A stretch of DNA of 64,000 nt from Mucilaginibacter mali. GTDB taxonomy: Bacteria; Bacteroidota; Bacteroidia; Sphingobacteriales; Sphingobacteriaceae. The notes below the pieces were generated by a model that was not told where the DNA came from, did not search any database, and saw only the letters and a list, made by a program, of their open reading frames with translations. Location of the stretch: contig NZ_CP054139.1 of NCBI RefSeq assembly GCF_013283875.1, positions 2,356,001 through 2,420,000 of the forward strand, written 5' to 3'. The position numbers were made by a program, and so were the translations under genes. Positions 35,922 through 44,705 of this stretch are shown here, one piece after another (position 1 is the first letter of the stretch; each line of letters opens with the position of its first letter).

Positions 35922-38291
35922 TTACTCACTCCTTAAACTCTTAACCGGGTTGGCAATAGCCGCTTTTATAGATTGAAAGCTAATGGTTACGAACGCGATC
36001 AGTACCGCCGCTAAACCCGAAAGTGCGAACATCCACCATTGCATTTCAACTTTGTATACAAAATCTTGCAGGTATTTGGTCATTGCATACCAGGCCAGCG
36101 GCACTGCTACTACAATGGATATGATAACCAATAGCAGGAAATCCTTTGATAGCATAGCCGTAATATTGGTTACGCTTGCGCCCAAAACCTTGCGTATACC
36201 TATCTCTTTAGCTTTTACCTGCGCCGTATACGTAGCCAGGCCGAATAAGCCCAGGCATGATATCAGAATAGCCACGGTGGTAAATATGCTGAACAGCGAT
36301 GCCGAACGCTGATCGGACTTGTACATGCTATCGAAGATATCATCCATAAAATCATACTCGAACGGAAAATCGGGATTGTACTTCTTCCATTCGGCCTTTA
36401 CCGATGCAAGGGCCTTGCCAGCTTCCGCTCCTGTAGTTTTTACAAACATCAGGTAGGGCGCTTCGCGATAAGCAAATATCATTGGCTCTATTCTTTCCTT
36501 AAACGATGCAAAGTGGAAATCCTTTACCACGCCGATTATAGTACCCTGTTTATCGTGCAGCGAAAAATGTTTACCTATCGGATCTTTTATACCAGCCTCA
36601 CGAATGGCAGTTTCGTTAAGAATGTAATGCGCCGAATCGGCACCTTCGCCCCGGAAGCTCTCACCAGCAGCCATTTTTAATTTAAAGAAGCTGAAGAAAC
36701 GTCCGTCCACATTCAACGGGTGGATCAGGAACTGGCGGTCCTTGTCTTTGCCGTCCCACTGGGTATCGCCGGTGGTATTACCCATGTTCAAGATATAATC
36801 ATTAGCGCCGGTGATGCCATGTATGCCCGGGCTATTCAGTAATTCGGAGCGAACACCGTTATAATTTTTGTGCATATCGCGCATGTTGAACGAGAATACA
36901 TGCGTGCGATCATAACCCAGATCGTGCTCGTGTATATAACTAAGTTGCTTGTTGATAATGAGCGTAGAGATGATCAATCCAACCGAGAACACAAACTGGC
37001 AAACCACCAGCGCCTTGCGGAACGCGGCGTTGCCAATACCCATAGAAAGCTTACCCTTTAAGGCATTGATAGGTTTAAATGATGACAGTAATAATGCCGG
37101 GTAAATACTAGCAGCAGCCAGCGTGGCGATCACCGTTATGGCTATTACCTCCCAAACACCTGCATCAAACATACTAAACTGGATCTGCTTGCCGGCCAGG
37201 TTATTGTACGATGGCATTAGCACCTTGATAGCGATAAACGCGATAGCCAAAGCAATGGTAAAAAACAACGCCGTTTCAACAATAAACTGCATAAACAGCT
37301 GTAAGCGGGCTGCACCGATGATCTTACGTACGCTAACCTCTTTTGAGCGCAGCATAGCCCTTGCCGTTGAAAGATTGATATAATTGATACAGGCGATCAC
37401 CAATATCAGCACTGCCACAATAAGGAATACGCGAACAGTTTGGATGCCCGCATCAGCGCCATCGGCAGCATACAGGTGTACTTTTGTTAAGGGCTGTACC
37501 AGGTAATGCCCATCTTTTAATGTGGTGCCCTCCTGGTGTTTGATGTGGATTTGGGTTAGTTTGTCCCCAACTACTTCGGCCGATGTACCGGGTTGCAATT
37601 GCAGGTAGGTAGTGGCATAATAGTTACCCCAATCTGCATCCATCGATGGCCAGTAGTCGGTTTTTGAATATTGCTTTTTGCGAACTTCTATCGAGAAAAG
37701 CATATCAAACTGCAGGCTCGAATTGCCGGGCATATCCTTCACTACGCCATTCACCACATAGTTATCCTTGTTATCGCAATTGATCACTTTACCCATTGGG
37801 TCATCGCTGCCGAAAAACTTTTCGGCCATGCTTTGGGTAATGATCACCGAATTATCGTTGGCGAAAGGTTTATTGCCATCTCCCTTCAGCATCACGATGT
37901 CGAACATTTTAAAAAGGGGCGGATCGGCATACCAGGTGCCGTTCTTGCCGCCTTTTAAAACCTTATCGCTATACTTAAAGGTCGAATAATAATTTTGCAC
38001 CACACGGGCGGCGTTCTTAATGCCGGGCACTTCCTTTAAAGCAAACGGAGCAATAGGCCCCTGCACCCCACGCCATATCTGTTTAGTATCGCCCGTGTTC
38101 ATCAGGGCGCTCATTCTGTACAGATTATCGGCATTTTTATTGAATTTATCGAAACTCAATTCATCCTGTACCCAAAGCAGGATCAGGATACCCACTATCA
38201 ACCCGGTAGTTAAACCGATGATATTGATGGATGAATAAAACTTGTTGCTGAGGATATTACGCCAGGCAACCTTTAAATAGTTTTTGATCAT
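35922..38291 (-). CDS. Double-FtsX (MacB-like) ABC permease 8
   Basis: 789 aa, sister of permease 7 with the same length. First core RSKEVSVRKIIGAARLQLFM, second AKEIGIRKVLGASVTNIT; ends ANPVKSLRSE. Compared with permease 7 the membrane and cytoplasmic parts match closely while the periplasmic parts have drifted, as expected if substrate or partner contacts lie outside the membrane. Confidence 0.9.
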   Translation of the reverse strand: MIKNYLKVAWRNILSNKFYSSINIIGLTTGLIVGILILLWVQDELSFDKFNKNADNLYRMSALMNTGDTKQIWRGVQGPIAPFALKEVPGIKNAARVVQNYYSTFKYSDKVLKGGKNGTWYADPPLFKMFDIVMLKGDGNKPFANDNSVIITQSMAEKFFGSDDPMGKVINCDNKDNYVVNGVVKDMPGNSSLQFDMLFSIEVRKKQYSKTDYWPSMDADWGNYYATTYLQLQPGTSAEVVGDKLTQIHIKHQEGTTLKDGHYLVQPLTKVHLYAADGADAGIQTVRVFLIVAVLILVIACINYINLSTARAMLRSKEVSVRKIIGAARLQLFMQFIVETALFFTIALAIAFIAIKVLMPSYNNLAGKQIQFSMFDAGVWEVIAITVIATLAAASIYPALLLSSFKPINALKGKLSMGIGNAAFRKALVVCQFVFSVGLIISTLIINKQLSYIHEHDLGYDRTHVFSFNMRDMHKNYNGVRSELLNSPGIHGITGANDYILNMGNTTGDTQWDGKDKDRQFLIHPLNVDGRFFSFFKLKMAAGESFRGEGADSAHYILNETAIREAGIKDPIGKHFSLHDKQGTIIGVVKDFHFASFKERIEPMIFAYREAPYLMFVKTTGAEAGKALASVKAEWKKYNPDFPFEYDFMDDIFDSMYKSDQRSASLFSIFTTVAILISCLGLFGLATYTAQVKAKEIGIRKVLGASVTNITAMLSKDFLLLVIISIVVAVPLAWYAMTKYLQDFVYKVEMQWWMFALSGLAAVLIAFVTISFQSIKAAIANPVKSLRSE

Positions 38292-38294
38292 TGA

Positions 38295-38388
38295 CCCCTC
38301 CTAACCTCCCAAAGGGGAGAAATTAAAATTGATAATTATATATGCCCCATATTCCAACACCTCCCTTTTGGGGAGGCCGGGAGAGGTG
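38295..38388. repeat. CCTCC-family inverted repeat, permease 9/8 junction
   Basis: Same family and same AT-rich loop as 28221-28313, with several point differences and a one-base-shorter left arm (CCTCCTAACCTCCCAAAGGG). Confidence 0.82.
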
Positions 38389-38390
38389 CA

Positions 38391-40760
38391 TTACTCACTC
38401 CTTAAACTCTTAACCGGGTTGGCCACAGCTGCTTTTATCGATTGGAAGCTGATAGTAACCAACGCTATAAATACGGCAGTTAAGCCGGCAATTACAAATA
38501 CCGATAAATGGATCTCGGTGCGGTAGCGGAATTGCACCAGCCATTTATTCATTACCCAATACGCCAGCGGGAATGCCAGCACGCAGGATAAGAATACCAG
38601 TTGCAGAAAATCCTTTGATAAAAGGGTTGCCAGCCCGGATACGCTTGCGCCCAATACTTTGCGGATGCCGATCTCCTTGGTGCGGCGTTCGGCAGTGTAA
38701 GCGGCCAGGCCAAATAAGCCCAAACAAGATATAATGATAGCCAGTGATGCAAACACGCGCGACAGTTTGCTGATCAGCGTTTCGCCGCTGAACAGGCGGT
38801 TAAATTCATCATCAACAAAACGATAATCGAACGGAAAGGCCGGGTTATCCTTTTTCATAATGGTTTGGATGGATGCCACCACTTTTTCTACATCGCTGCC
38901 CGGTTTATAGCGGATATACAGGTAATTGGCACGTTCTAAAGGTAATCCTAAGAACACCACCGGGTCTGATTTGCCATACATATTACCATATACATAATCT
39001 TCAACCACGCCTACAACCCTGTTTGCAGTACCGTTACCCTCGTGCCTGATGATCTTACCGATGGCGCTGCCCTTGCCCATCATTTTTTCCAGCGAACGGG
39101 TGATCATTACATCCGAATTATTGGCGGTATCCAGGTTAGTCAGATTATGGCCCTCGGCTATCTTCATGCCCAGCGTATGCAGGTATTCGGTAGAAATATA
39201 ACGGCGCGAAATCAGCACATCGGCTTTGGTTTCCTTACCCTCCCAGGTGTAACCGGCCGTATTGTTGCCATCGTACAAGGTAGAATGGTTGGTCATTGCC
39301 GCATCGTCAACATAACCGGTACTGAGCAGGTCCTGCTTTATTTGTGTAAAGCTTTTTACAATCTCGCCCTGCGCGTCCATCACAATAAGGTTGTTACGGT
39401 CGAAGCCAAAATTGCGGCTTTTGATATGCTGGATCTGCTGATAAACAACAATGGTACAGATGATCAGTACAATAGAAACCGTAAACTGTGTAACCACCAA
39501 TCCCTTACGGATAAATGCCGCGCCGCTATCCTTCAGTTTAATACCCTTTAATACCGATACCGGGTTAAACGATGACAGGTACAGCGACGGATAACTCCCG
39601 GTCACTAAACCACAAATAAGGGCGATGGATAACAGGCCCAGCAAATGCACCGGCTTATCCAAACCAATAACTAATTGCTTTTGTACCAATAAATTAAACT
39701 GCGGTAGCAAAAGCGCTACTATAATAGCGGCGATGACTGCCGACAACAAAGCCATAAACAATGCCTCGCCAATAAACTGGCCGATCAGCATTTTTTTACC
39801 GGCGCCTAATACTTTGCGTACGCCAACTTCACGGGCGCGCTTTTCGCTGCGGGCAGTGGCCAGGTTCATGAAGTTGATGCAGGCAATAAACAGGATGATC
39901 CAGGCGATGATACTGAACAAGCGGACGTTTTGGATCCGGCCCTCGCCGGTTTGCTTGCCATTCATAAACACATTGCGCAGGCGCCAGTCCTTCATCCCGA
40001 AAAGGAAGACGTGGCTGATATTGCCGGGTAATTTTTTATCAATAAAACTATAAAGTTGCTTGTTTACCGTTTCCTCGCTAACACCAGGTTTTAACTCTAT
40101 ATAAGTATGCAGGGAGTTGTTTCCCCAGCTTTTCAGCCATGGCGATTGATCAAAAAACACCTGGAACGGCATTACCCATTCAAATCCTACCGATGTATTG
40201 GCCGGGAAATCTTTGATCACACCACCTATCACATAATCCTGTTTATTATCTACACGGATAGTTTTGCCCAACACGTTAGCCTCATTACCGAAGAATTTTT
40301 TAGCGGCGGCCTGCGTAATTACCAGCGAGTGCACCTGTGATAAAGCTGTAGCCGCGTTACCTTCCACAAAAGGCATGGTAAACATACTGAACAATGATGG
40401 CTCGGCGTAGATGCCCGATGCGTAAACGCCTTTACTTCCCTGCCCGAACAGGAACACCTGTTCTTCCGAAGTACGGCAGGTATTGGCCACGCCCGGGACT
40501 TCAGCTTTAACGGCAGGCCCAAATAAGCCGGGGGTTGATGAATGCGTGAAGATATGATCTACATATTGCTGATTCTCTTTAGCAATATAGATCCTGTCCA
40601 TCTTTACGTTTACCGAATCGTAGTTCAACTCGTCCTCTACCCATAAAAAAATGAATGCCGCGCAGGCAATGCCTATGGCCAGGCCAAAAATATTCAGGAA
40701 GCTGTAAGTCCGGTTTTTAAGCAGGCTGCGAAACGCGGTTTTGATGTAATTTTTAAGCAT
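38391..40760 (-). CDS. Double-FtsX (MacB-like) ABC permease 9 (first permease after the ATPase)
   Basis: 789 aa. Order: amphipathic N-terminal helix (MLKNYIKTAFRSLLKNRTY), TM1 about 21-42, periplasmic MacB_PCD-like domain to about 285, FtsX core 1 (three helices, cytoplasmic loop RAREVGVRKVLGAGKKMLIG), second periplasmic domain about 435-650, FtsX core 2 (RTKEIGIRKVLGASVSGLA) and the tail ANPVKSLRSE. Each chain therefore holds two FtsX units, about eight helices. Like MacB/LolCE permeases it has no nucleotide-binding domain and should use a separate ATPase to drive periplasmic mechanotransmission (export of peptides, lipids, drugs or lipoproteins). The substrate is unknown. Confidence 0.9.
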   Translation of the reverse strand: MLKNYIKTAFRSLLKNRTYSFLNIFGLAIGIACAAFIFLWVEDELNYDSVNVKMDRIYIAKENQQYVDHIFTHSSTPGLFGPAVKAEVPGVANTCRTSEEQVFLFGQGSKGVYASGIYAEPSLFSMFTMPFVEGNAATALSQVHSLVITQAAAKKFFGNEANVLGKTIRVDNKQDYVIGGVIKDFPANTSVGFEWVMPFQVFFDQSPWLKSWGNNSLHTYIELKPGVSEETVNKQLYSFIDKKLPGNISHVFLFGMKDWRLRNVFMNGKQTGEGRIQNVRLFSIIAWIILFIACINFMNLATARSEKRAREVGVRKVLGAGKKMLIGQFIGEALFMALLSAVIAAIIVALLLPQFNLLVQKQLVIGLDKPVHLLGLLSIALICGLVTGSYPSLYLSSFNPVSVLKGIKLKDSGAAFIRKGLVVTQFTVSIVLIICTIVVYQQIQHIKSRNFGFDRNNLIVMDAQGEIVKSFTQIKQDLLSTGYVDDAAMTNHSTLYDGNNTAGYTWEGKETKADVLISRRYISTEYLHTLGMKIAEGHNLTNLDTANNSDVMITRSLEKMMGKGSAIGKIIRHEGNGTANRVVGVVEDYVYGNMYGKSDPVVFLGLPLERANYLYIRYKPGSDVEKVVASIQTIMKKDNPAFPFDYRFVDDEFNRLFSGETLISKLSRVFASLAIIISCLGLFGLAAYTAERRTKEIGIRKVLGASVSGLATLLSKDFLQLVFLSCVLAFPLAYWVMNKWLVQFRYRTEIHLSVFVIAGLTAVFIALVTISFQSIKAAVANPVKSLRSE

Positions 40761-40785
40761 AGGTATGGCCGTTTATCCAACATTT

Positions 40786-40811
40786 GGCTCTCTTCCTCGG
40801 GGAAGAGAGCC
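40786..40811. repeat. Strong hairpin between the ATPase and permease 9 genes
   Basis: GGCTCTCTTCC pairs perfectly with GGAAGAGAGCC across a TCGG loop. No T run on the minus strand, so it is more likely an RNA processing or stabilising hairpin than a terminator; it may set the ratio of ATPase to permease mRNA. Confidence 0.75.
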
Positions 40812-40861
40812 GCTGATGGCACATTAATTAACTGATATATATTATATAGTTCGGCTGTATA

Positions 40862-41539
40862 TTATATCATGATGTTCTCCACCACGGTCTGCCCGTCTAA
40901 CAGGCGGATAATGCGGTGGCTGTAGCGGGCATCATGTTCAGAGTGGGTTACCATTACGATGGTTGTGCCCTGTTCGTTCAGGTCGGTTAGTAGTTCCATT
41001 ACATCGTTACCGTTGCTGCTGTCCAGGTTACCGGTAGGCTCATCTGCCAGTATCAGTTTAGGTTTGTTAACCACCGCGCGGGCAATAGCCACACGCTGTT
41101 GCTGACCACCCGATAATTGCTGCGGATAGTGGTTGCGGCGATGCATGATCTGCATTTTATCCAGTACTTCCTCTACCCTTTTCACGCGTTCGGCGGCCGG
41201 TACACCGGTATAGATCAACGGAAGTTCTACATTTTCAAATACAGTCAGCTCGTCGATCAGGTTAAAGCTTTGGAATACGAAGCCGATGTTATGCTTGCGC
41301 AGGTCGGCCCGCTTGCGCTCGTTAAAGCCGGCCACCTCAATATCATTAAACATGTAGCTGCCGCCATCCGGGTCGTCAAGCAAACCCAAAATGTTCAGTA
41401 AAGTTGATTTACCGCAACCCGATGGGCCCATGATGGCCACAAATTCACCCTTTTTAACTTCCATCGATAAGTGGTTCAATGCGATGGTCTCTACTTCCTC
41501 GGTGCGGTAGAATTTTTCAAGATTTGTAATTTTTATCAT
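40862..41539 (-). CDS. ABC transporter ATP-binding protein, MacB/LolD type
   Basis: 225 aa. Walker A GPSGCGKS at 38-45, Q-loop FVFQSFNL, signature LSGGQQQR at 142-149, Walker B LILADEPTGNLD with catalytic Glu167, and switch His199 (VTHSEHD). The GLLDDPDGG and DEPTGNLD segments are typical of the LolD/MacB/FtsE branch. ATG 41539 (MIKITNLEKF) is chosen over an upstream TTG; it has a GGGAGG 6 nt upstream, a rare Shine-Dalgarno in this window. It is the only ATPase gene in the locus and must power the permeases here unless others exist elsewhere. Confidence 0.95.
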   Translation of the reverse strand: MIKITNLEKFYRTEEVETIALNHLSMEVKKGEFVAIMGPSGCGKSTLLNILGLLDDPDGGSYMFNDIEVAGFNERKRADLRKHNIGFVFQSFNLIDELTVFENVELPLIYTGVPAAERVKRVEEVLDKMQIMHRRNHYPQQLSGGQQQRVAIARAVVNKPKLILADEPTGNLDSSNGNDVMELLTDLNEQGTTIVMVTHSEHDARYSHRIIRLLDGQTVVENIMI

Positions 41540-41620
41540 TTGGCCTCCCAAAGCCTTTTCGGCTTATTTAGTTTTTTATTGTGATTGTTTGAATTCTTAT
41601 CGTTTTTAGCCTCACCCCAA

Positions 41621-41641
41621 CCCCTCTCCAGTGGAGAGGGG
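41621..41641. repeat. CCCCTCTCC-type hairpin between adaptor and ATPase genes
   Basis: CCCCTCTCC-agt-GGAGAGGGG preceded by CCTCACCCCAA. A shorter relative follows htpG at 50565-50583. Confidence 0.75.
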
Positions 41642-41650
41642 CTTTAGGAT

Positions 41651-41688
41651 GCTTTCTGCTTTCGCCTTTCAGCTTTTACCTTTTTTTC
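41651..41688. repeat. CTTTCAGCTTTTACC-type motif
   Basis: CTTTCGCCTTTCAGCTTTTA then CCTTTTTTTCC, immediately after the adaptor stop. Related to 8446-8475 and 63084-63116. Confidence 0.5.
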
Positions 41689-42939
41689 CTATTTCAACAC
41701 CAACTCCTGTATATCCCCATAGGTTTCATAACTACTGGTAATTACTTTATCACCCGGCTTCAAGCCTTGCAATACCTCGTAATAATCAGGGTTCATACGG
41801 CTTAGCTGAATATCGGCGCGATAGGCTGTTTTACCATCGGCACTTACCTTAAATATCCAGTTACCACCTGTTTGGTTATAAAAACCACCGCGCGGAACTA
41901 ATACGGCCTGTGTTTCATCGCTCAGCGCCAGGGTAACCTGTAAGGTTTGTCCGCGGCGTATGCCGTCAGGTACCTTGCCAACAAATTGCATATCAACCTG
42001 GAATTTATTATTTGTAACCTGGGTATACACCTTTTTTACCACCAGCTTATAGGTTTTATCACCCAAAGCAAAAGTGCCCGGCGTGCCTGCGTAAACCTGC
42101 GATATATAATGCTCGTCGATATCCACACGTACCTTATAGCCGGTAATTACGTCTATCTGCCCAAGATTAGCACCTTTAGCCTTGTTCTGACCGATCTCGG
42201 CATCCAGTGATGTCAACTGACCATCAACCGGGGCTACAATGGTAAGCCCCTGCACCTTTTTACGCATCAGTTCTAAAGTACTTTTCATGTGCGCGTATTG
42301 CTCTTTGGCCTGCTGATCCTGCTGCTTGCTTAAAGCGGTATCCTGCTGTAGTATCTGGCGGGTAAGTTTTTGACGGTGTAACTGATAATTATAATCGTTC
42401 TCCGCTTTTCTAAACTCCTGTGCGCCTATGGCTTTTTGCTCAAACAAATGCTTATCTAATTTATAGATCCTTTCGGCTTCTTTAAACGCGTTGTCTACAT
42501 CGGCCATTTGGTTTAATTTACCAATGGTGCCCTGCAAAGCGTTGGTATGCGAGATCTGCATTTGGGTCAATTCGGCAAATACCGAGGTTTCCTGGTTGGC
42601 CAGGGTAAGTTCCAGATCGGTGTTTGATAGTTTTAATATTGGCTCGCCCTTTTTCATCATGGCACCGTCTTCAACAAATTTCTTTTCTACACGGCCACCT
42701 TCGGCAGCATCAACATAAATGGTGGTGATGGGCAATACAATACCATTTTCGGGGATGGTAACCTGGAACGGGCCTTTGTGTACCTCGCTAATGGTAATGC
42801 GCTCTAAATCAACATTCAGTTTACTTTTACCCATGCCCGAACGCACAGCGAAGAATATTAATACAGCTATAGCAACCGTACCGCAAACGATCATGATCCG
42901 TTTGCTGTTCCATGTCTTTTTCTCAATTTTTCTGTCCAC
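41689..42939 (-). CDS. Membrane fusion (HlyD/MacA-like) periplasmic adaptor
   Basis: 416 aa. One N-terminal membrane helix (about residues 10-32, IMIVCGTVAIAVLIFFAV), a lipoyl half-motif (AAEGGRVEKKFVEDGAMMKKGEPILKL, split here as AAEGGRVEKK and KKGEPILKLSN), a long coiled-coil hairpin about 95-220 rich in Gln/Lys, the second lipoyl half (VAPVDGQLTSLDAEIGQ) and a C-terminal beta-barrel. It would bridge permease and an outer-membrane TolC-like channel; no such channel gene is present here. The GTG at 42939 (VDRKIEKKTW) is preferred: adaptors of this kind begin MDR-x-IEKK. A longer frame from GTG 42984 runs through regulatory DNA. Confidence 0.88.
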   Translation of the reverse strand: MDRKIEKKTWNSKRIMIVCGTVAIAVLIFFAVRSGMGKSKLNVDLERITISEVHKGPFQVTIPENGIVLPITTIYVDAAEGGRVEKKFVEDGAMMKKGEPILKLSNTDLELTLANQETSVFAELTQMQISHTNALQGTIGKLNQMADVDNAFKEAERIYKLDKHLFEQKAIGAQEFRKAENDYNYQLHRQKLTRQILQQDTALSKQQDQQAKEQYAHMKSTLELMRKKVQGLTIVAPVDGQLTSLDAEIGQNKAKGANLGQIDVITGYKVRVDIDEHYISQVYAGTPGTFALGDKTYKLVVKKVYTQVTNNKFQVDMQFVGKVPDGIRRGQTLQVTLALSDETQAVLVPRGGFYNQTGGNWIFKVSADGKTAYRADIQLSRMNPDYYEVLQGLKPGDKVITSSYETYGDIQELVLK

Positions 42940-43349
42940 GTAATTATATATATTTTGGTATAGGCTAATACAATCCCATGCCACAAATTAATTTATTGTT
43001 TATCAATACATTATACAAATTCAACTACTGTACGCCGTACGCTTCTGTTACATCAGGTGTACGGTTATGATACAGTGTTTTTAGCGCCCTGTGCCTAAAA
43101 ATACTGTTTATCAGCAAGTTGGCAATATGGGTATTAAATTAGCTATTTATGGCATAGGTACAAGTATGTTATGCCGATGATTTAACCACAAAGAACACAA
43201 AGAAAAGAGTCACAGAGAACACAGAGTTATATGACTTAATTTCTTTGTGACCTTTGTGAAAGCCTTAGTGCACTTTGTGGTTAAATTTTCAGCCCTACAC
43301 TTAACCAAACATTTTTAACTACTTTAACGGTTTCAATCTATCGTATAAA
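42940..43349. promoter_or_regulatory. 410-bp divergent control region of the permease array and its two-component system
   Basis: Contains the conserved box at 43028-43075 (CTGTAC, CCGTACGCTT, TGT, then CGGTTATGATACAG, with internal dyads such as CTGTAC-GCC-GTAC), a TGGCAT-N5-TGTA element at 42969-42983, and a CCACAAAG-family inverted repeat at 43181-43286 next to the regulator gene. The box is about 90-135 bp before the adaptor start. Likely target of the neighbouring NtrC-type regulator, by inference. No canonical sigma-54 -24/-12 element with the right GG-N10-GC spacing was found. Confidence 0.5.
43181..43286. repeat. CCACAAAGAACACAAAG-family inverted repeat
   Basis: TTTAACCACAAAGAACACAA at the left end pairs with CACTTTGTGGTTAAA at the right, with CACAGAG / CTTTGTGACC phrases between. 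Another copy at 57101-57260. Confidence 0.78.
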
Positions 43350-44705
43350 ATGATACTTAAAAAAGCGAACGTTTTAATTGTTGATGACGACACCGACGTA
43401 CTTACGGCCGTAAAGCTATTGCTAAAAACCGAAGCCCAGGAAGTGATCACCGAGAAAAACCCGGAGAACCTGAACTGGCTGCTGCAGCGTAACCAAATAG
43501 ATTTGGTATTGCTGGACATGAACTTTAACAGCGCCATTAACACCGGCAACGAGGGTATTTACTGGTTACGTAAGATTAAAGAATGGAAGCCCAACGTTTG
43601 CGTGATCATGATCACCGCTTATGGCGATATCGACCTGGCAGTGCGTTCGTTGAAAGAGGGTGCAAATGATTTTATTGTAAAGCCATGGCACAATGAAAAG
43701 CTGATTGAAACCATAAAAGACCTGCTGGATAAGCAAGAAGGCGTAAAAACGGTTAAGTCGCCCGCTAAAAGCACGGCTGGTTCTACCTCGATACTGGGTG
43801 AATCGGACGCGATGCAGGATATTTTTCATAAGGTAAATAAGATAGCCCCTACCGATGCCAATATATTGATATTGGGCGAAAACGGAACTGGTAAGGATTT
43901 GATGGCGAAGGCCATACACGAACGATCGATGCGGGCCAATAAACCTTTTATTAAGGTGGATGTAGGCGCGCTGACCGATACCTTGTTTGAAAGTGAATTG
44001 TTCGGCCATAAAAAAGGCGCTTTTACTGATGCCCGCGAAGACCGCCCCGGCCGCTTTGAGGATGCACATGGCGGCACGCTTTTTTTAGATGAGATTGGCA
44101 ACATCAGCCTGCAACAGCAAGCCAAACTGCTTACCGTGTTGCAAAATCGACAGGTTACACGTTTAGGTACCAATAAGCCGATAGATATCGATATCCGCCT
44201 GATCTGCGCTACTAACGTGCCCTTACAGGAATTGGCTAACGAAAACCGCTTCCGTAAGGATCTGATCTACCGTATCAACACGGTAGAGATCACCATGCCG
44301 CCTTTGCGCAAACGTAATAACGATATTGTACTGCTGGCCCGTCATTTTGCTAAATTGTATGCATCTAAATATGCAAAGCCGACCATGGATTTTGAGCCGG
44401 CAGCCCTCACCAAACTAAAGCAATATAACTATCCCGGCAATGTGCGTGAGTTGCAATACTCGATAGAGCGTGCAGTGATTATGGCCGATGACCATATCCT
44501 TAAAACCGACGACCTGATCTTTTCATCGCTGGAAACTGCCGTAGAGACTGTGGAGATAGATGATAATATCCCGCTGAGCGAAATGGAGAAGAACGCTATT
44601 TTACGCGTGATTGATAAGCATAACGGCAACATTACCCGCGCCGCCAAGGAACTTGGCCTTACCCGTACCGCCCTTTACCGCAGATTGAGTAAATATGATA
44701 TATAA
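43350..44705 (+). CDS. NtrC-family sigma-54-dependent response regulator
   Basis: 451 aa. Receiver domain 1-120 with acidic triad D12-D13 and phospho-acceptor Asp56 (LVLLDMNF), Lys111. AAA+ domain about 150-380: Walker A GENGTGKD (176-183), sigma-54 contact loop GAFTDA (223-228; the common form is GAFTGA), Walker B GGTLFLDEIG, and the arginine-finger region. C-terminal Fis-type helix-turn-helix (EKNAILRVIDKHNGNITRAA then KELGLTRTALYRRL). It activates sigma-54 promoters after phosphorylation by the kinase encoded next. Divergent from the transporter array, which is its likely target. Confidence 0.95.
   Translation: MILKKANVLIVDDDTDVLTAVKLLLKTEAQEVITEKNPENLNWLLQRNQIDLVLLDMNFNSAINTGNEGIYWLRKIKEWKPNVCVIMITAYGDIDLAVRSLKEGANDFIVKPWHNEKLIETIKDLLDKQEGVKTVKSPAKSTAGSTSILGESDAMQDIFHKVNKIAPTDANILILGENGTGKDLMAKAIHERSMRANKPFIKVDVGALTDTLFESELFGHKKGAFTDAREDRPGRFEDAHGGTLFLDEIGNISLQQQAKLLTVLQNRQVTRLGTNKPIDIDIRLICATNVPLQELANENRFRKDLIYRINTVEITMPPLRKRNNDIVLLARHFAKLYASKYAKPTMDFEPAALTKLKQYNYPGNVRELQYSIERAVIMADDHILKTDDLIFSSLETAVETVEIDDNIPLSEMEKNAILRVIDKHNGNITRAAKELGLTRTALYRRLSKYDI

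Noticed and set aside
42969..42983. Possible sigma-54 promoter before the adaptor gene
   Set aside because: TGGCAT-N5-TGTA resembles the -24 part, but the GG-to-GC distance is one base short and the -12 GC is missing. Not called as a promoter.
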